Positions 42,445-55,020 of a stretch of DNA of 64,000 nucleotides are shown piece by piece. The position numbers and the translations under genes are program-made. Below the pieces are notes generated by a model. That model was not told where the DNA came from. It did not search any database and was given only the letters and a program-made list of their open reading frames with translations. The stretch spans positions 146,947 through 210,946 of the forward strand of contig WHUZ01000100.1 in NCBI GenBank assembly GCA_015179045.1. The letters are read 5' to 3'. The stretch comes from Kalaharituber pfeilii. Taxonomy: Eukaryota > Ascomycota > Pezizomycetes > Pezizales > Pezizaceae. The first letter of the stretch is position 1; each line of letters opens with the position of its first letter.

Positions 42445-45400
42445 GTCCCACTAATATAATCTGGATGTAGCGGATACCGCGATCAAGTCTTAAGCAAACA
42501 GTCAGGAAAGAGCCGGAGAAGGTAAACCTTAAGGCTGTTGCTATGTTTGCACCGGAAGGGACTGAATTGGTTCCAGCGGTATGGAGGAGGAGGATGCGGA
42601 GAAGGGGTGGATGGTAAGGGGGAAAAGAAAGCAGCCCACCCTGGGTTATATCTTTCAAGGAGATTTGCTGACACGAGAAGCTGGAAGAGGGCAAGGAAGA
42701 GAGAACACAATGGTATATGTTCCGTGTGTTCGGATAGACCAAAGAACGAAAGAAGCAAATTAACAAACGCCGGAAGCTTCCTTTATTATCCCAGACCCAA
42801 TAGCCAAATTCCGTTCAGTCAATCGATAAGTATCCACGGTTCTAAACCTTGCACCAATAACCTCAATAAATTCCCAGGTCCAACGAATAAGCTCGAATCC
42901 TGCTAGCCACCCGGCACAGTACACGAGATTGTGCAGTGGGGTGCGGGCGTGATGGTTAGGCAAGGCGGTGAATTGTTCCTCGGACGGGACCGGTAATGCA
43001 GTTGTGAGGCCTGCAGCTGGCAGTGGCGGCAATATGGGCGCAGCAGCTGTGTATGCAGTGCACCTTTGATGCCACGGATACGAATAGGCCTTGTTGCGGT
43101 CGATATCGATGCGAGGGGGTGATCAAGACTGATACGCACAGCTGCGCGGTGGGGTTGGAAGCGGATATGCTGGATATATGTTGTCTTGATGCACCTGAGC
43201 CTATAAGTCGCCTTTCTCTTGCAAATATTTCCTCGAGACTGACCCTGGGGACCTCGAACACAAAAGTCCTGGAGATGGGCAATACCCTTGATTTAAGCTC
43301 TGTAGTAGCAAAGTCATACCCAATATACCACCCTCCCAGGCCCCTGCGCAGGTTTTTTTTTTTTTTTATTTGTTAGACTCGATTTTAGCTTAGGCTCTCC
43401 TGTCGGCCACTCACTGCATGGCCAAGCAACTTTCTTTTTCTTGTTCAGTCCTCACCCTCTCTCGCCATTGAGGTTCGCTGGCGACGGGAAAGCTAGCGAG
43501 CAAGCGCGGCGGGCGCTGTTGAAGATCTTCGTCTTACTTACGGCTCCACAGAGACCTGCGAATGCACATGAGCTAACCGGGGTCCCTGGGCACTGCTTAG
43601 GCTCGGCGAGAGCACCTCCCACTCTGAAACAAGGCTGGGTGGAGGATGGGTTGCCCATGGCTGCCGCGCCGCAGCAAGCAAAACCCTAGTGCCGTGATCA
43701 CGCATACGCCGCATTTCGCCCACCCTGGCAATGGCCCGACCCCAATCGAGAGCCCTTTTAGGCGCTGTGGGCGATGGCATGACAGGATTCGGGGCCGATC
43801 GCGACCCCAGGAGCCTGATTGGGGAGAGATGCGTGGGTCTATTCCTCACGCGGCATAACTCCCTGCCGTTCCCCCTCCCTCCAGCCAGTACACCCACACC
43901 ACTCGCTCGCCCGTACATGAAGCAGCGTCACAACCATCCTGCATACACACCCTTGCCCCTTCGTTTTCTGCTGACCTTTATTGACTGCAAGATCTAGAGA
44001 GTGTTTGTACTTATGCAGCGTTGTGAGCGGCCTGTGGCGAAAAAACGCATGTAGCTTACTGGGCGCGCTCTATTGCGCTCAAACCTCAGCCTCCCATTCT
44101 GTAATGAATGCCATTGTCCGGAAACAAAAGTGAGGCGAAAAAAGGGAAAAAAGCAAGGTAGAAACCTGCCGAAGCGGAAAACACCAGGGATGTTTTGAGC
44201 AGTGCGTGGTGCTTGCACACAGCGAGAAGAACAATACCCCTTGTTTGCAACGTTGTCAATCCTATTATCCGGGCGTTACAGCTCTGGACTTTTGATTCGC
44301 TGCAGCAGCAGCTCGGAGAGCCGTTGCGCCTATCGACAAAGCAGGCATACGGCGAAGCACAGGACGCGCCACAAGCAGCTCGCGACTGGGTACTGCTGAG
44401 CTCCGCGGCGTGCTCATGCACAGCGTAGGCCATGAGGGATCTTGCCACATGAGCCAGCAGCCGCCATAGCTAGCAGGTCTTCGCCCGTCGCAAGTAATTG
44501 TACCAATACTGGCCAGCTGGATTGTCTCTTCTAATGTTCACTTGCGGTTCTCTCTACTTAGGCACTCGCGATCGCGATGGTGCTCTGCTGTACAGCAGTT
44601 TGCAGACCACGAGTAAGTACCTGGTTCCCATCCGGCGCCGTAAGGTTCGACACTAGCTACGTAAAAGTGTGTCGCATCCCGTGTCACCCTGCTGTGCGTA
44701 ACGTTCCTTAACTCCGCCCTCCGTTTATCTTCATCTCATCATATCTACCCCACCTTAGCAGCCTCTTGTAATGACTCTCATGAAGAGAGACATGACCAAA
44801 AGTAATTTACATATGTTGGTCGCCGTTGGGGCCACAGTTAAAGCTGGGCTGATTAGTGTGTGCCCCAGCCTCGCCTCGCTTGTTCTCGGCCCCCTCAATT
44901 GTAGGCATTCATACCTAGAAGAACTTAGCAGTGGAGCGACACCTCACAAGCCCGCTTCCCAGAGCTCATCTGATCGGACAAATTCACCTTAACTAGAGCA
45001 CGCAGGTGCAACTAAAATTGCCGCCTTGTCACCATCAATAACGTCAACTTTTCATAGACAACCTAAAATGTCTAAATGCATGAGAAACCCTCTACCGTAC
45101 ACAAAGGGACACATCTCTAGCGCTTAGTTAAAGAGCAGCATTAGCTCCTATTCTATGTTAACGTTAGACATCAAACAAATCACATCTCCCTCACTAATTC
45201 AATTTGCAATTCACCAGGCACTTTCTTTTTTTTTTTTTTCTCCTCGGTCGCATTCATGTACTTAAAAAATTGTCACTATTTTGATCACTACTTGATACTC
45301 ATTTAATGCTCGACCTTGCTTCCGCACTTGGGAGAGGCGCGAATGGACATGCACTAGGAACGGTCTCGACCCTCAAACGCTTTGTGAGATTTAGTACCTG

Positions 45401-47378
45401 ATTCTGCACAAATCGAGCTCGAGCCGATCGACAGTTGACCTAAGATTGTATCCGCGCGCTCACTGGCATTACCTTTATGTTCCTTCACACTGCCGCCAAC
45501 GGAAGCAATCCACAAACAGCAACGGGCGAATGGCACCTTCTTCGCTGTAGCACTTGACCACAAGAGAAATGAATAATAACGAAAATGGGAGAGCAGGCCC
45601 AATAAAACTTCATTCTTGTCATCCAACTCTAAAAATCAGGTCTCATTTGGGCCGCCCCCGTCCTTTCCGTGTTGCCCGCCATCGGTCGAAGTATCCGTCC
45701 CTTAGCAGTCTTGAAAAAAACGCAATTTAAAACTCGTTCTGGCTTCTTTTCCTTCCGGTAAAGTTATACGCGCCTCCGCATTCAAGACTCGTACTGCCTA
45801 GAAGGTTCATATTTGTTAAAACGTCTATGAGAGCGGCAGAGGAGAGTGAGTGATGAGGAAGCCTGGGAAAAGGAGGAAGCACTTCTCCTCTTCTAACTGA
45901 GCATCCCTTCGATAGTAAGGTCAATAAGGTTTTGGTTAGCGATAAGCCAATTTCAATTATTTTCAGATTTTGGTGCATGCTTTATTACCTCAACGCACAA
46001 TAGTGCTTTTAAATATGAGATTGGTTACAATATGTGCCTTATAATACGTAATGATAGGCTTGAAATCCTTCGGAAGATCGCGCACAACAAAAAAAAAGGC
46101 AACCGTTCTGGAGAAGTGACTCAAAAGGCGCCCTGTTTGATATTTAGTATGTTACTTTCCAGTAAAAGCTTTTTGTATTCCGTTTTGATGCTCCGGGGAA
46201 TTTTCCGTTTCTCTAACATTTTACCTTAATGGTGTCAGTAGAGGCTCCCCGAAAAGGAGTCTTGTAGCTTTTATTTACTTTCCCGAGCCCACGAACGTTC
46301 ATCGAACGGAACAACCGGGGTATCAAGCGTTTAGCTGCTGTTGAAAAATGAACTTAAATCCAATTTCCTGTTTTGGTTTCACTGCCAGGAACATTTCTAC
46401 CCCCTTTAAAAGACACCAAGGGGCTAGGCAATGGCACAGAAATACAGACGAAGATGTACAAGTTTGTTGACGGCCGCTTGGAATTGTGCTAGTTAGGACA
46501 TGAGCTCCACATAGCGAGCCTTTTCATTCTGCCTTAAAAGAGAATAAGTTCTTGAAAGGAAGTATCTTATCAATTCATAGATTACCCTTCCCCGTCACTT
46601 CATGGATCTATCTAATCAGAACTTTCGCATCCTCATTCCGCTCTCAGCTGAGTACTTCCCCTTCCCCCAGGAATTTTGCTCTCAGGTGACTTGTTCTTCA
46701 TGCGGGTTCACCCCGGGATTGGCAGGAAGAAACAAGAAAGAAAAATAACCCGCCAGTTGAACTTCTGTCTCCCCTAGTCTGTCCTTGAAAACCTGCAAGG
46801 GTGGAGGGATAGCGCAGTAGATGCTCTCATCTAGTCCCTAGGCCGAACTTGGAGGGTAGGACGGTACTTGTTACGACCAGGGTGGAGGCTAAGGGCATGA
46901 GGTGTAGCTACTTGACCATACTATTAAACCTCGTGGATGTATACGGCGTGACTAGACCGAAACTGTGTTGCGACGCGCATGCAAGTGTTTGCCCTATCAC
47001 CAAATCGTTACGGTCATGTTACACATGTTGCCAACTAGGGTCCACTTGATAAACTGATTGAGCGAGATGACGAATAATGGTGACTTGGAGACGAGGTTAA
47101 GGCAGGCACTCGATACGATGATCCGAGGTTTCTCGTTTAGAGTACTACTTGGAAATAATCGATGATGTGACAGATTGCTCCATCTCTTTAGCCCACTTGT
47201 TTAAAGCCAGGAATAGACGTCTAAGGTGGGTATGCTTTCCTTGGTCAAACAAAATTTACAGTTACATTAAAGTATTCCCTGAGTGATAACCGTGATTGAC
47301 CGGACCGACCGGCAAGCGGCCGTGCGCTGCCCACGACAAGGTTGCTGCCTGTACACTCTGAACATTTAGTTACCTTCC
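42445..47378. other. Upstream flank of the Myb-like gene and anonymous region
   Basis: A short T run at about 43353 lacks tail A or B next to it. Many overlapping frames at 43.4-44.5 kb have no motif. No supportable gene. Confidence 0.3.
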
Positions 47379-48447
47379 AGTATCTGGGCGAATTTGTACC
47401 CTCCAATTGGTTCAACAGCCTGCGAGAACATTATCTAGTTCAATTGAGTGAGGCAAGCCATGTTGTGCCAAGGTGTGATTTGACTGTGTGATAGGTTGGA
47501 GAGTCTTCGCAACAGAACTGCGAAAATCGCCATGAATTCAGGAATCTCGTAATATGGCGCAACGATGATGATTACTATCTCGATGTTGACTCGACGATGT
47601 GTATATTAGGAGACAATGAGCTCGTCTGTCTCGCGGTCTCGGTGAAAAGAACTGGTCGCTGCCAGCGTATGGTGACGAGGTACCTGCACCCTGCTAATTC
47701 CAAAGTAGATATTTTATCAAATAGTGGTCGTGAGTGGGAGGAGGAATCCCCATTAGGCTCAAAGTCCTCAAAACGCCCTCTGGGTATACCATGCAGTTTG
47801 ATCTTGCAAGGGTATATTCTCAATTACCCTTCCATAGATACGTGGTATCTCCGAGGGTGTGAAAACGTGGGATTCTCGGAGGCCGAATCAATCGCGAGGT
47901 GTTTGGAGGCCCCTGCGGTAAGTATCGTGGGTACCTGTAGTTGGCATGAAAGCCCTTGTCAAGTCGCAGTCGCATATTCCTAGTGAGATTGTGCCAGATC
48001 ACACAGAGATAAAGATGGAGACGGCCAGGAGACATCGCAATATAGGCAATGGTGGTAAATTAAAGACTTTCTAACATTGCAACACGAACTTGGTTAACGC
48101 GGATACCGCCGGATCCGTTTGTGTAGTGATGGCGGCGAAATTTTTGAAGCTGCTCTAATCTCGACCTGCGATGCATAGCTGGCACATTGATGCAACGGTC
48201 GTCGAGCTGAGGACGGAGATGCATTCAGCTGCGGTCGAATCGAACCTGGGGACCAGCAGAAAGCGAGGGCTAGTTGAAAGGGCAATCTCCTCTCCACAGC
48301 TTCACGTGCAGGTACACTCAGTGTGTCATAGTCGTTACCGAAACCCAAATCTGACTCCGTTCAGAATGGCGCAACTGGGCAGTCCACCACTGGCAGCGGC
48401 CGTTGCAAGAAGCCAAGTCAGTGTTGAGGTGTTTCTTGCCATGTATA
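47379..48447 (+). CDS. Candidate multi-exon gene, unknown function
   Basis: The best stretch is open from a TAG acceptor at about 47494 (VGESSQQNCENRHEFRNLVI) to a GTAAGT donor at about 47918 (ARCLEAPA). A 52-nt intron with a CGCAG acceptor leads to SHIPSEIVPDHTEIKMETAR. Further on, a frame ending SPQLHVQ meets a GTACAC donor, a 54-nt intron with a TCTGAC branch and a TTCAG acceptor. An upstream piece after CTTCCAG reads YLGEFVPSNWFNSLREHYLV. The pieces cannot be joined completely without extra assumptions, and no domain is recognised. It could be a decayed gene or chance. Confidence 0.25.
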
Positions 48448-48507
48448 CAGTAGTACATGCAAACACAGCTGGGTTACCAATGTAGTCACAGGTAGAGAAA
48501 ACGCAGA

Positions 48508-48789
48508 TCACAACTTGACGTTGAGGCTGACACATGCTCCTGTGGGCAAGTTTGCATCTGAGCTGTCAGGTTTGTATTCACCTTCTGGCCCGACACCATG
48601 TCGATAAATTAGCTCAACGGTTAATGTCGAACTGGACTTCCTAGCTGAACATGAGTGACTCTTACCCGAGGAAATCCCAACATAACCTCTCCTAATGAGC
48701 GTCCACAGATGAATACCTGCCCCCAAAATTTGAAATTGGTCAGTCCGAACAGAGTTACTGGTATCTGGAGCGTCGGAAAAATCATACAC
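48508..48789 (-). CDS. Candidate 3' exon, unknown function
   Basis: The minus-strand frame reads YDFSDAPDTSNSVRTDQFQI to LPTGACVSLNVKL then TGA. A CAG acceptor could precede it. The overlapping frame (48621-48902) is also open, so the assignment is uncertain. No domain seen. Confidence 0.2.
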   Translation of the reverse strand: MYDFSDAPDTSNSVRTDQFQILGAGIHLWTLIRRGYVGISSGKSHSCSARKSSSTLTVELIYRHGVGPEGEYKPDSSDANLPTGACVSLNVKL

Positions 48790-48902
48790 TGCCTTTTCCG
48801 TGCAACGCCTTCAATTGTACAGAAAAAACATTCATCATGACGAATCAGGTTGAGTTCGGCTCTCGCACACTCAAGGGAAATACCATCACGTGTCTCAATC
48901 AT

Positions 48903-50503
48903 GATCCTCCAACTCCTAGTTCACGGTCTTCTAAATTTCGCCGGTACTGGACGACAATATCGATACTCCTTCATATCGAGAAGTGGGCTAAGTTATGGAG
49001 TCAATTGTAGCTTGCGTGCAACTGAACATCTATGTCCCTTTCATTGGTATTTCTACCCGCCTGCCAAATTTGGCACCAAAATGCAAGTACTTTCCATACT
49101 ACCCTGTCCACTTCATAAGGAATCGCAATCCTTCCTGCACCACATTCTTTCACTCCACAAGGCTCGAAGGGCAAAAATGAAAATGAGTCCTGATAACGGA
49201 GAATTGGCCTTTTGCGGACCTGCACTTTCATAGTAAGTAATTAAACCATTAAACCATTGGGTTTTTACATACCAAACGATGCATCTCAAGTCTGCCCTAG
49301 GCGTTTTCGACCCTTAGTACTTTGTGGTGCGGCTCACTGCGAACGCAACTAGCCACCTGTGGCAATGGTACAAATTGAAGTTGATGCTTTTCTGTTTTCT
49401 GTTTTGTACACATCTCCGGTAGTTACTTCTTCAATTATACAACCCTTTAAGATCTTTGGATCATGACTACTTTTTCTTTGATAGAGTGCATGTGGGGGCA
49501 AGTTTGTAATGGGATTTTGCTGTCATATACCGTCTCTTCCCATTACCGAAAGTAAATGTGTCACTAAGTACAGATTTGGGAAGCCAAATATGGAGAGCGG
49601 ATCCCAAATCAGGCTATCAAGCCTGTGCTGGCTCACGACCAGACTAGCTATTGTAAATGTAGTTTTAGTAATTGATTGAAATTTGTCGACAGTCATTTGG
49701 GGAAAGAGAGCAGCCCGCCCATGGCCTGTTTACAGCACACTGTCGCTCGATGATTATGGATGCTGTAGGAGTTCTCAGTTGCTTATTTGACAGATGCCAA
49801 TGTCATGCTCTTGCTCCTTCCGACTCATAAAGATACCGAAGGGTACATGTTAGACCTGCAACTGGCCCGGGTTATCCATTTCGGGATGAGGTGATCCCAC
49901 ATTGTCTGGCGCTTGTGCATACGCAGACCGAGAGCAAAAATATAGAACAGTGTGCTCCTAGACTAGAACACGAGGAAATATACTTTCCATACCTGTACAT
50001 ATAACGTTGATATGTATCAATACAATCTTAGTCTAGTTTTGAGTATCATTAGCATAAACTCTACTGCTTTGGTGCCAAAATTTTGCTAACGAAGTATGTG
50101 GGAACAGTGCTAGCAAGGTAAAGCATGCATCTTATGGTGCAATGAGCACAAGTACTTCATACTGCATCAGGCTAGGACTTCGCCAAATCCGTTGGGAATG
50201 ACATTAGAGCAATTGATGCGAATTCTATGCCAACTGATGCTATATCCCAGCTTTTACGCTATTTAATTAGTATGCGGTGCTGGATAGTGTGGCATGCAAC
50301 TGGCACCGGTCACTTTACTGACTGCGCTCCTTGGGCACCGAGCTGTTGTACTACTACGATTTGCATCGTATATAGACATATCATGGCTGGTTCAAAAAAC
50401 ATTCGAATTTTTCAAACAGGCATTACACTTGCCTGGCTAGCTCCGGCAGCAGTGCTAGCCTCCCCGTCCGCGCGGTAGGGACACCTTGTACATGTTATTC
50501 TAT
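48903..50503. other. Anonymous region
   Basis: A minus frame at 49001-49231 is open but not recognisable. Otherwise nothing. Confidence 0.3.
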
Positions 50504-50791
50504 TCACCTATTATCGGAATTGAGTTCTGCACATGTGGGACCCCATGCTTCGGGTGTACAGAAAGCTTGCAATTTACATGGTGATTGCTGAGTGATATTG
50601 GGTTGCGGCGGGCCCGGGCACCACAACTGGCTGGTTTGGCAGTAATTTAGTTTAGAGTTTTGATAGAACGGAGGCCCAACGGAACTACCATTCTGGAAGG
50701 ACGCCGGAGCATTGTTATTTTCTTGTTCTATATCCGTATGGATGAATTGTTTAGATTTGTAGAGTAGAACCACATATATACTGCCTAGGAT
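50504..50791 (-). CDS. Candidate small Cys-rich open frame
   Basis: The minus frame, with no clear ATG, contains QENNNAPASFQNGSSVGPPF and then five cysteines spaced C-x6-C-x13-C-x5-C-x9-C, ending ELNSDNR then TAG. Asn/Gln/Pro-rich Cys-patterned tails occur in small secreted fungal proteins, but no signal peptide is seen. A tail-B retroposon lies at its 5' side; the frame reaches back to it. It may be a broken gene or chance. Confidence 0.25.
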   Translation of the reverse strand: MLGSIYVVLLYKSKQFIHTDIEQENNNAPASFQNGSSVGPPFYQNSKLNYCQTSQLWCPGPPQPNITQQSPCKLQAFCTPEAWGPTCAELNSDNR

Positions 50792-50801
50792 CGAGACCTT
50801 G

Positions 50802-50868
50802 CCCTGCCATGGCGAAAAGCTGCATGCGGGGTCACGTGAAAAAAAAAAAAAAAGAAAAAAAAAAAAAA
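50802..50868 (+). mobile_element. Ultra-short tail-B retroposon (67 bp)
   Basis: Starts CCCTGCCATGGCGAAAAGCT, continues GCATGCGGGGTCACGTGA, then a poly(A) of about 29 with one G. A perfect 14-bp duplication, ggatcgagaccttg, flanks it (50788-50801 and 50869-50882). Confidence 0.9.
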
Positions 50869-51269
50869 GGATCGAGACCTTGTATGCGTATTCTTAGCCA
50901 TTCCAGCCGTAAATTCCAGGTTTATAGCTCATGATATCTCCGGTTTCCAAAGATAACTTTTCGAGGAAAATGCACCATGACACCCTTCTATCTCTTCTCC
51001 TTTCATTGGGAGGTAAACACTTGTATTGTCGAGGAATTTGGAGCTGACATATATAACAACGTACTGCTAGCCTAAAAGCAGCCAAAGATTATAAGTTGGC
51101 CTCAGTTGCACATGTTTCATGTCAACATGTAGAGAGTTATCACTGCCAAAAGCGCATACATATGCATAAGTTCATGACAAGTAAGTACAAAACTTGAGAC
51201 TACATGCGACTGAGCCCCCTTCCTGACGGCTGTCCAACAGCACCCTATCATTTTTTGACTTTCCCTGTT

Positions 51270-51305
51270 ATTATTTTATTTTATTTTATTTTATTTTATT
51301 TAATT
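51270..51305. repeat. (TTTTA)n microsatellite
   Basis: About seven units. Confidence 0.85.
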
Positions 51306-54300
51306 TTTTGTCCTTCTCGAATCATTCATGTTTCAGAAATGGGTCTAGGAATATTGGTTTTACCATTTTGCTTTAGAGAGTAGTAACGAAGTAGAACGCG
51401 GTACTGTAACTGTGATTCAATAATCCTCGGGATTCTGTGCGTGCATTGCAGGTCTTGTGTTTGTCATGTTAGTGTTTTATAAGGAAAGCGCATGCACTCC
51501 GGCGTCTCGCAGATCGTAGAATCTTAGTTAGGAATGCATGCAAGGTAGCGTAGTGGGGAAGGTACATTGTATTGTATGCACATCTATTGCAATTTGAAGA
51601 GCTGCAAGTACAATTTTTTTTGATTTAATTCTAATTCTACATATCATGAAAAAAATTACGGGCCTAAGATCGTACGTGAATCCAGGCCCCGATTGCGCTT
51701 CTGTGTAGCGTTAGAGCGGCCACGCTCTGACCATATATGGGTCAATGGCAAATTGGTGTCAGATATAAAAACTCTAACTTTGAATCCACATGGCTGGTAG
51801 TTACGATGCACTAGCAAGTGGCATGCGGGCACCTGCGTTTCCTTCAAATACAAACACCTTCTGACGTTTCGGGCACTTGGCTTTTGGACGCCGCATAAGT
51901 TAAATCTTGAATGGTCTGATCAAGTTTCGCAAGAATCAAACATGAGAAAAAAGCGGAAACACCACCAGGCCAATTGCAGCAAGTCAGGGCGGGGTGTTCT
52001 TCTTCTACTCTGGATAATACGCACTCCACGTTCAGTTTAAGACTCGCACCTACAGTGCGGTGTACAGGGTGGCCATGGCTATCGCTAGCATAGAATTACA
52101 TGCATTCCTATTAGGTATGTACTTGTCTCAGGTGCTTTAAGACATGGAGGTGCATAAACATGCAAGATGTCACGGAAACGTCTCAGTGACGATAACTCAA
52201 TCAATCGAGAAACAAATCCAATGAAATGGCTTTGCACAGAGGCTCATCTGGTCTAGTTTCCTATTATGGCAACTGCAGCAACGGCTCGCTTTCTCAGTCA
52301 GTCACGGGATACGTCTTTGAGGAAGCTCCCTCAACCCTTGCCCGCCCCCTCCAATTCAGAACGTACTCCTGAATCCTGATCTAGTTGACTTACACAGAAA
52401 AACCTGTTATATCCATTATGGCTACTCCGAGCTGCGCAAAGCAGTTAAAATAAGAAAAAGAAAATTTACCAAGAAGAGAGGCAAGGTGGGATATGCTTAC
52501 ATACAATGTTTCCTAAAGGAGCTCAGCACTTCGTGCCGGTCTTTAAGGGTGGCTGCCTTGAATTGCTACCAGTAATAGACAAGGATTATTGTGTTTACAC
52601 AAAATGTGCCGTAAAGCGTGGTCATATCGTGAAGTCTCCGCAACGAACCTTTGTAGCCGTTTGCTAAGTATATCCATATGACCTCTACCAGTGGGATGAT
52701 CCCGCATGGCAGAAGGGTCGGACCGGGGACGAGGCAGGAAGCATTCAGGCTTCCAATGATGTTCCCCACTAGCGTCACCGGGGAGACATGCTGGCTGCCG
52801 GTCCCGCAAAATGAACTGGAATCACACCATATTTTTTGAGGCTTCCGCTGTTCAATCTATACGTCCAAGATCTGCAGTTATTATGCCGACATGCAACGCC
52901 TTTGAAACATAGGTAGGCACGGCTATCAACGTGTCGGCTGCGCTTATGTTACTGATCTACATATTTGGATCTGATAGGAGATAGGGACCACTGTAGCAGC
53001 AGCTTAGGTTCCATGTCTCTTGCTGATAGGAATTGATAACCATCTCAATCCAATTGATTTTAGTACGGAATTCAATCGCTGTTACATGGATCACAGGATC
53101 AAGGGTTGTGGTTAATGCCGGTCGAGGGAAACTCGGGCGCTCAAGCTTTTTTCACTGCTATCTGAGGCCTAACTCCTCCAATTGTGGATGAGCCTACAAA
53201 GGAGGCCATAGCGTCAAGTTGAACAATGAGCAGTTAAAACGCACACTGTACCCGTAACTCTTCTATTTTTTTACATATCTAGTTCATTGATGGGTACTCT
53301 ATGTAAGGCGTGAGCTTGGTGTTAGCGCCTATTGTTATGACGATTAGTCAGATTAGACACAAATTTCATTTCTCGGCCCAACTTCACAAATGCGCTTGAT
53401 TTATGCAATTGATTTGTTTTTTCATTGCTTCCTTGTTTGGTCAAGGGCGTATGGGTGTACATAACAAATGCGAGAAACGAAATGCAATTGGCCGGGGAGA
53501 CTGAAAATCGCTCGAAAGGGATCAATTGTCACATTGTGATACGGTAGAGTATTTGCAACTGCCCCTTTCGAGATTCTTTTCCGCCGCCTGAGACCTTCCC
53601 CGTTCGCTTCTGCGATCTTGAGCCCGAGGGCAGTGGCCTGTGTGCAACTATAAACAAAATATCAATATCAAGGCGGCCCCAGATGTATTAGGCTGGGGCC
53701 CTCGCCGGCTCTGTGCCAATGCAGAAACAAGCCAATCAGAGAAATTGGACTCTCAGGGTTAATCAAAGCTCTGTACTGACTTTTTGAGGTATATATCTGG
53801 GATATTAAGGATAATCACCATGGCTTATCCTCGATATATATCCTTACACAATGATCGTGCCGTCTGCCTCGAAATTGTTTGTCCTCCAAGCGAAACAAAA
53901 AATGTATTAGTTGTTGCAAGGTGGAGAAGCACTGCATAGGTGTATCCCTTGCATATTGCATCTTGATTGGTATGCTGGGGACCTGTCGGGATTCAATATC
54001 CTTTTCTAGGCTAGACTAAACACCCGTGACTGGCTGCTTTAGTGGGAACCCCCACTTTGCAACCACACCAGCTTAGTCTCGTGCCCAGTACACCAACTTG
54101 GATTTTCCTTGAAATTCACACATTATTGCGCTTCTCCCTCGCTCAACAAGCGCGGCTGCAACCTGCAAGCCACAGTTTTAATATCGAAAGGGCAGACACT
54201 CGCGACTTACTGCACATATTACTTCATTTATACAGCCGCAGATCTGCGTCTGCTGGCCGCCCATGTAAAACTGTGTTGTCCACACTTTCGAATGTGAATC

Positions 54301-54701
54301 TTGATGCAGCCAATTTACATGAAGCTAGGCGAGGGTACTTGCCCTGTTGTTTCAGCTTCTCCGTACTTTCTAGAGTAGGTTGAAACGAGAGCGAGCGACC
54401 GGGGAAAAGGATCTGCGATGAGCACCAAAACATGGCTGATGCTTCCTTTTCGCTAAATGCTACGTTTATGGTGAACTAGTCTCACTCGAGACAACTGATG
54501 GAGGAAATGGGAAACGAAAAGGAATAACACGCTGTGAAATGAAGCAAACTTGAACTCACACAATTATAAGAAAAAGAAATCTGAAGAAATGCAAGGTAGA
54601 TCATGAAGGAAGCGGAAGGAAATAAACGTCCCCTTCTAGCGCTTTAGAAACGTGGGAAACCCATGGTTAATATTAACTTGTTTGACTTGCTCTCTGCTGA
54701 T
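51306..54701. other. Anonymous region
   Basis: Short open frames only; no domain, RNA or repeat recognised. Confidence 0.3.
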
Positions 54702-55020
54702 TTTTTTTTTTTTTTTTTTTTTCTATCATTACTCGCTTACCGCCCCATGGGCTATGGCGAGGTTTATGTAACTATGGATGGAAAGGAACGTAACTACAAA
54801 TTGAGAATGCAGACGCTTAAGAAAACTCTCCCGTTTCCGTCTATTGCTCCTCCAGCATCTCAACCAGTCTGTGTAGCGGGTCCCCCTCTCCTTCCCCGAA
54901 CTTCGGTGGTCGTCTTACTGTCTCCATCCCCCCTGGCCATCTCCTTCGCCATACCCTGCACACCTCCAACAGATGACTCGTGGTCTCGTTCTCTTCTCCA
55001 CACCATCTGCACTCCGCTGA
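54702..55020 (-). mobile_element. 5'-truncated LINE 3' end with tail A
   Basis: On the minus strand the frame reads CRWCGEENETTSHLLEVC (C-x2-C-x8-H-x4-C), RVWRRRWPGG and DPLHRLVEMLEEQ, then a stop. A 3' UTR, tail A (CCTCGCCATAGCCCATGGGG) and poly(A) follow. A 9-bp near-match, ctc(t/c)gctga, at the T-run side and at 55012-55020 may be the target duplication. Confidence 0.8.

Noticed and set aside
43353..43367. T run as another tail-A or tail-B insert
   Set aside because: The sequence beside it has neither stem-loop and no duplication is visible.
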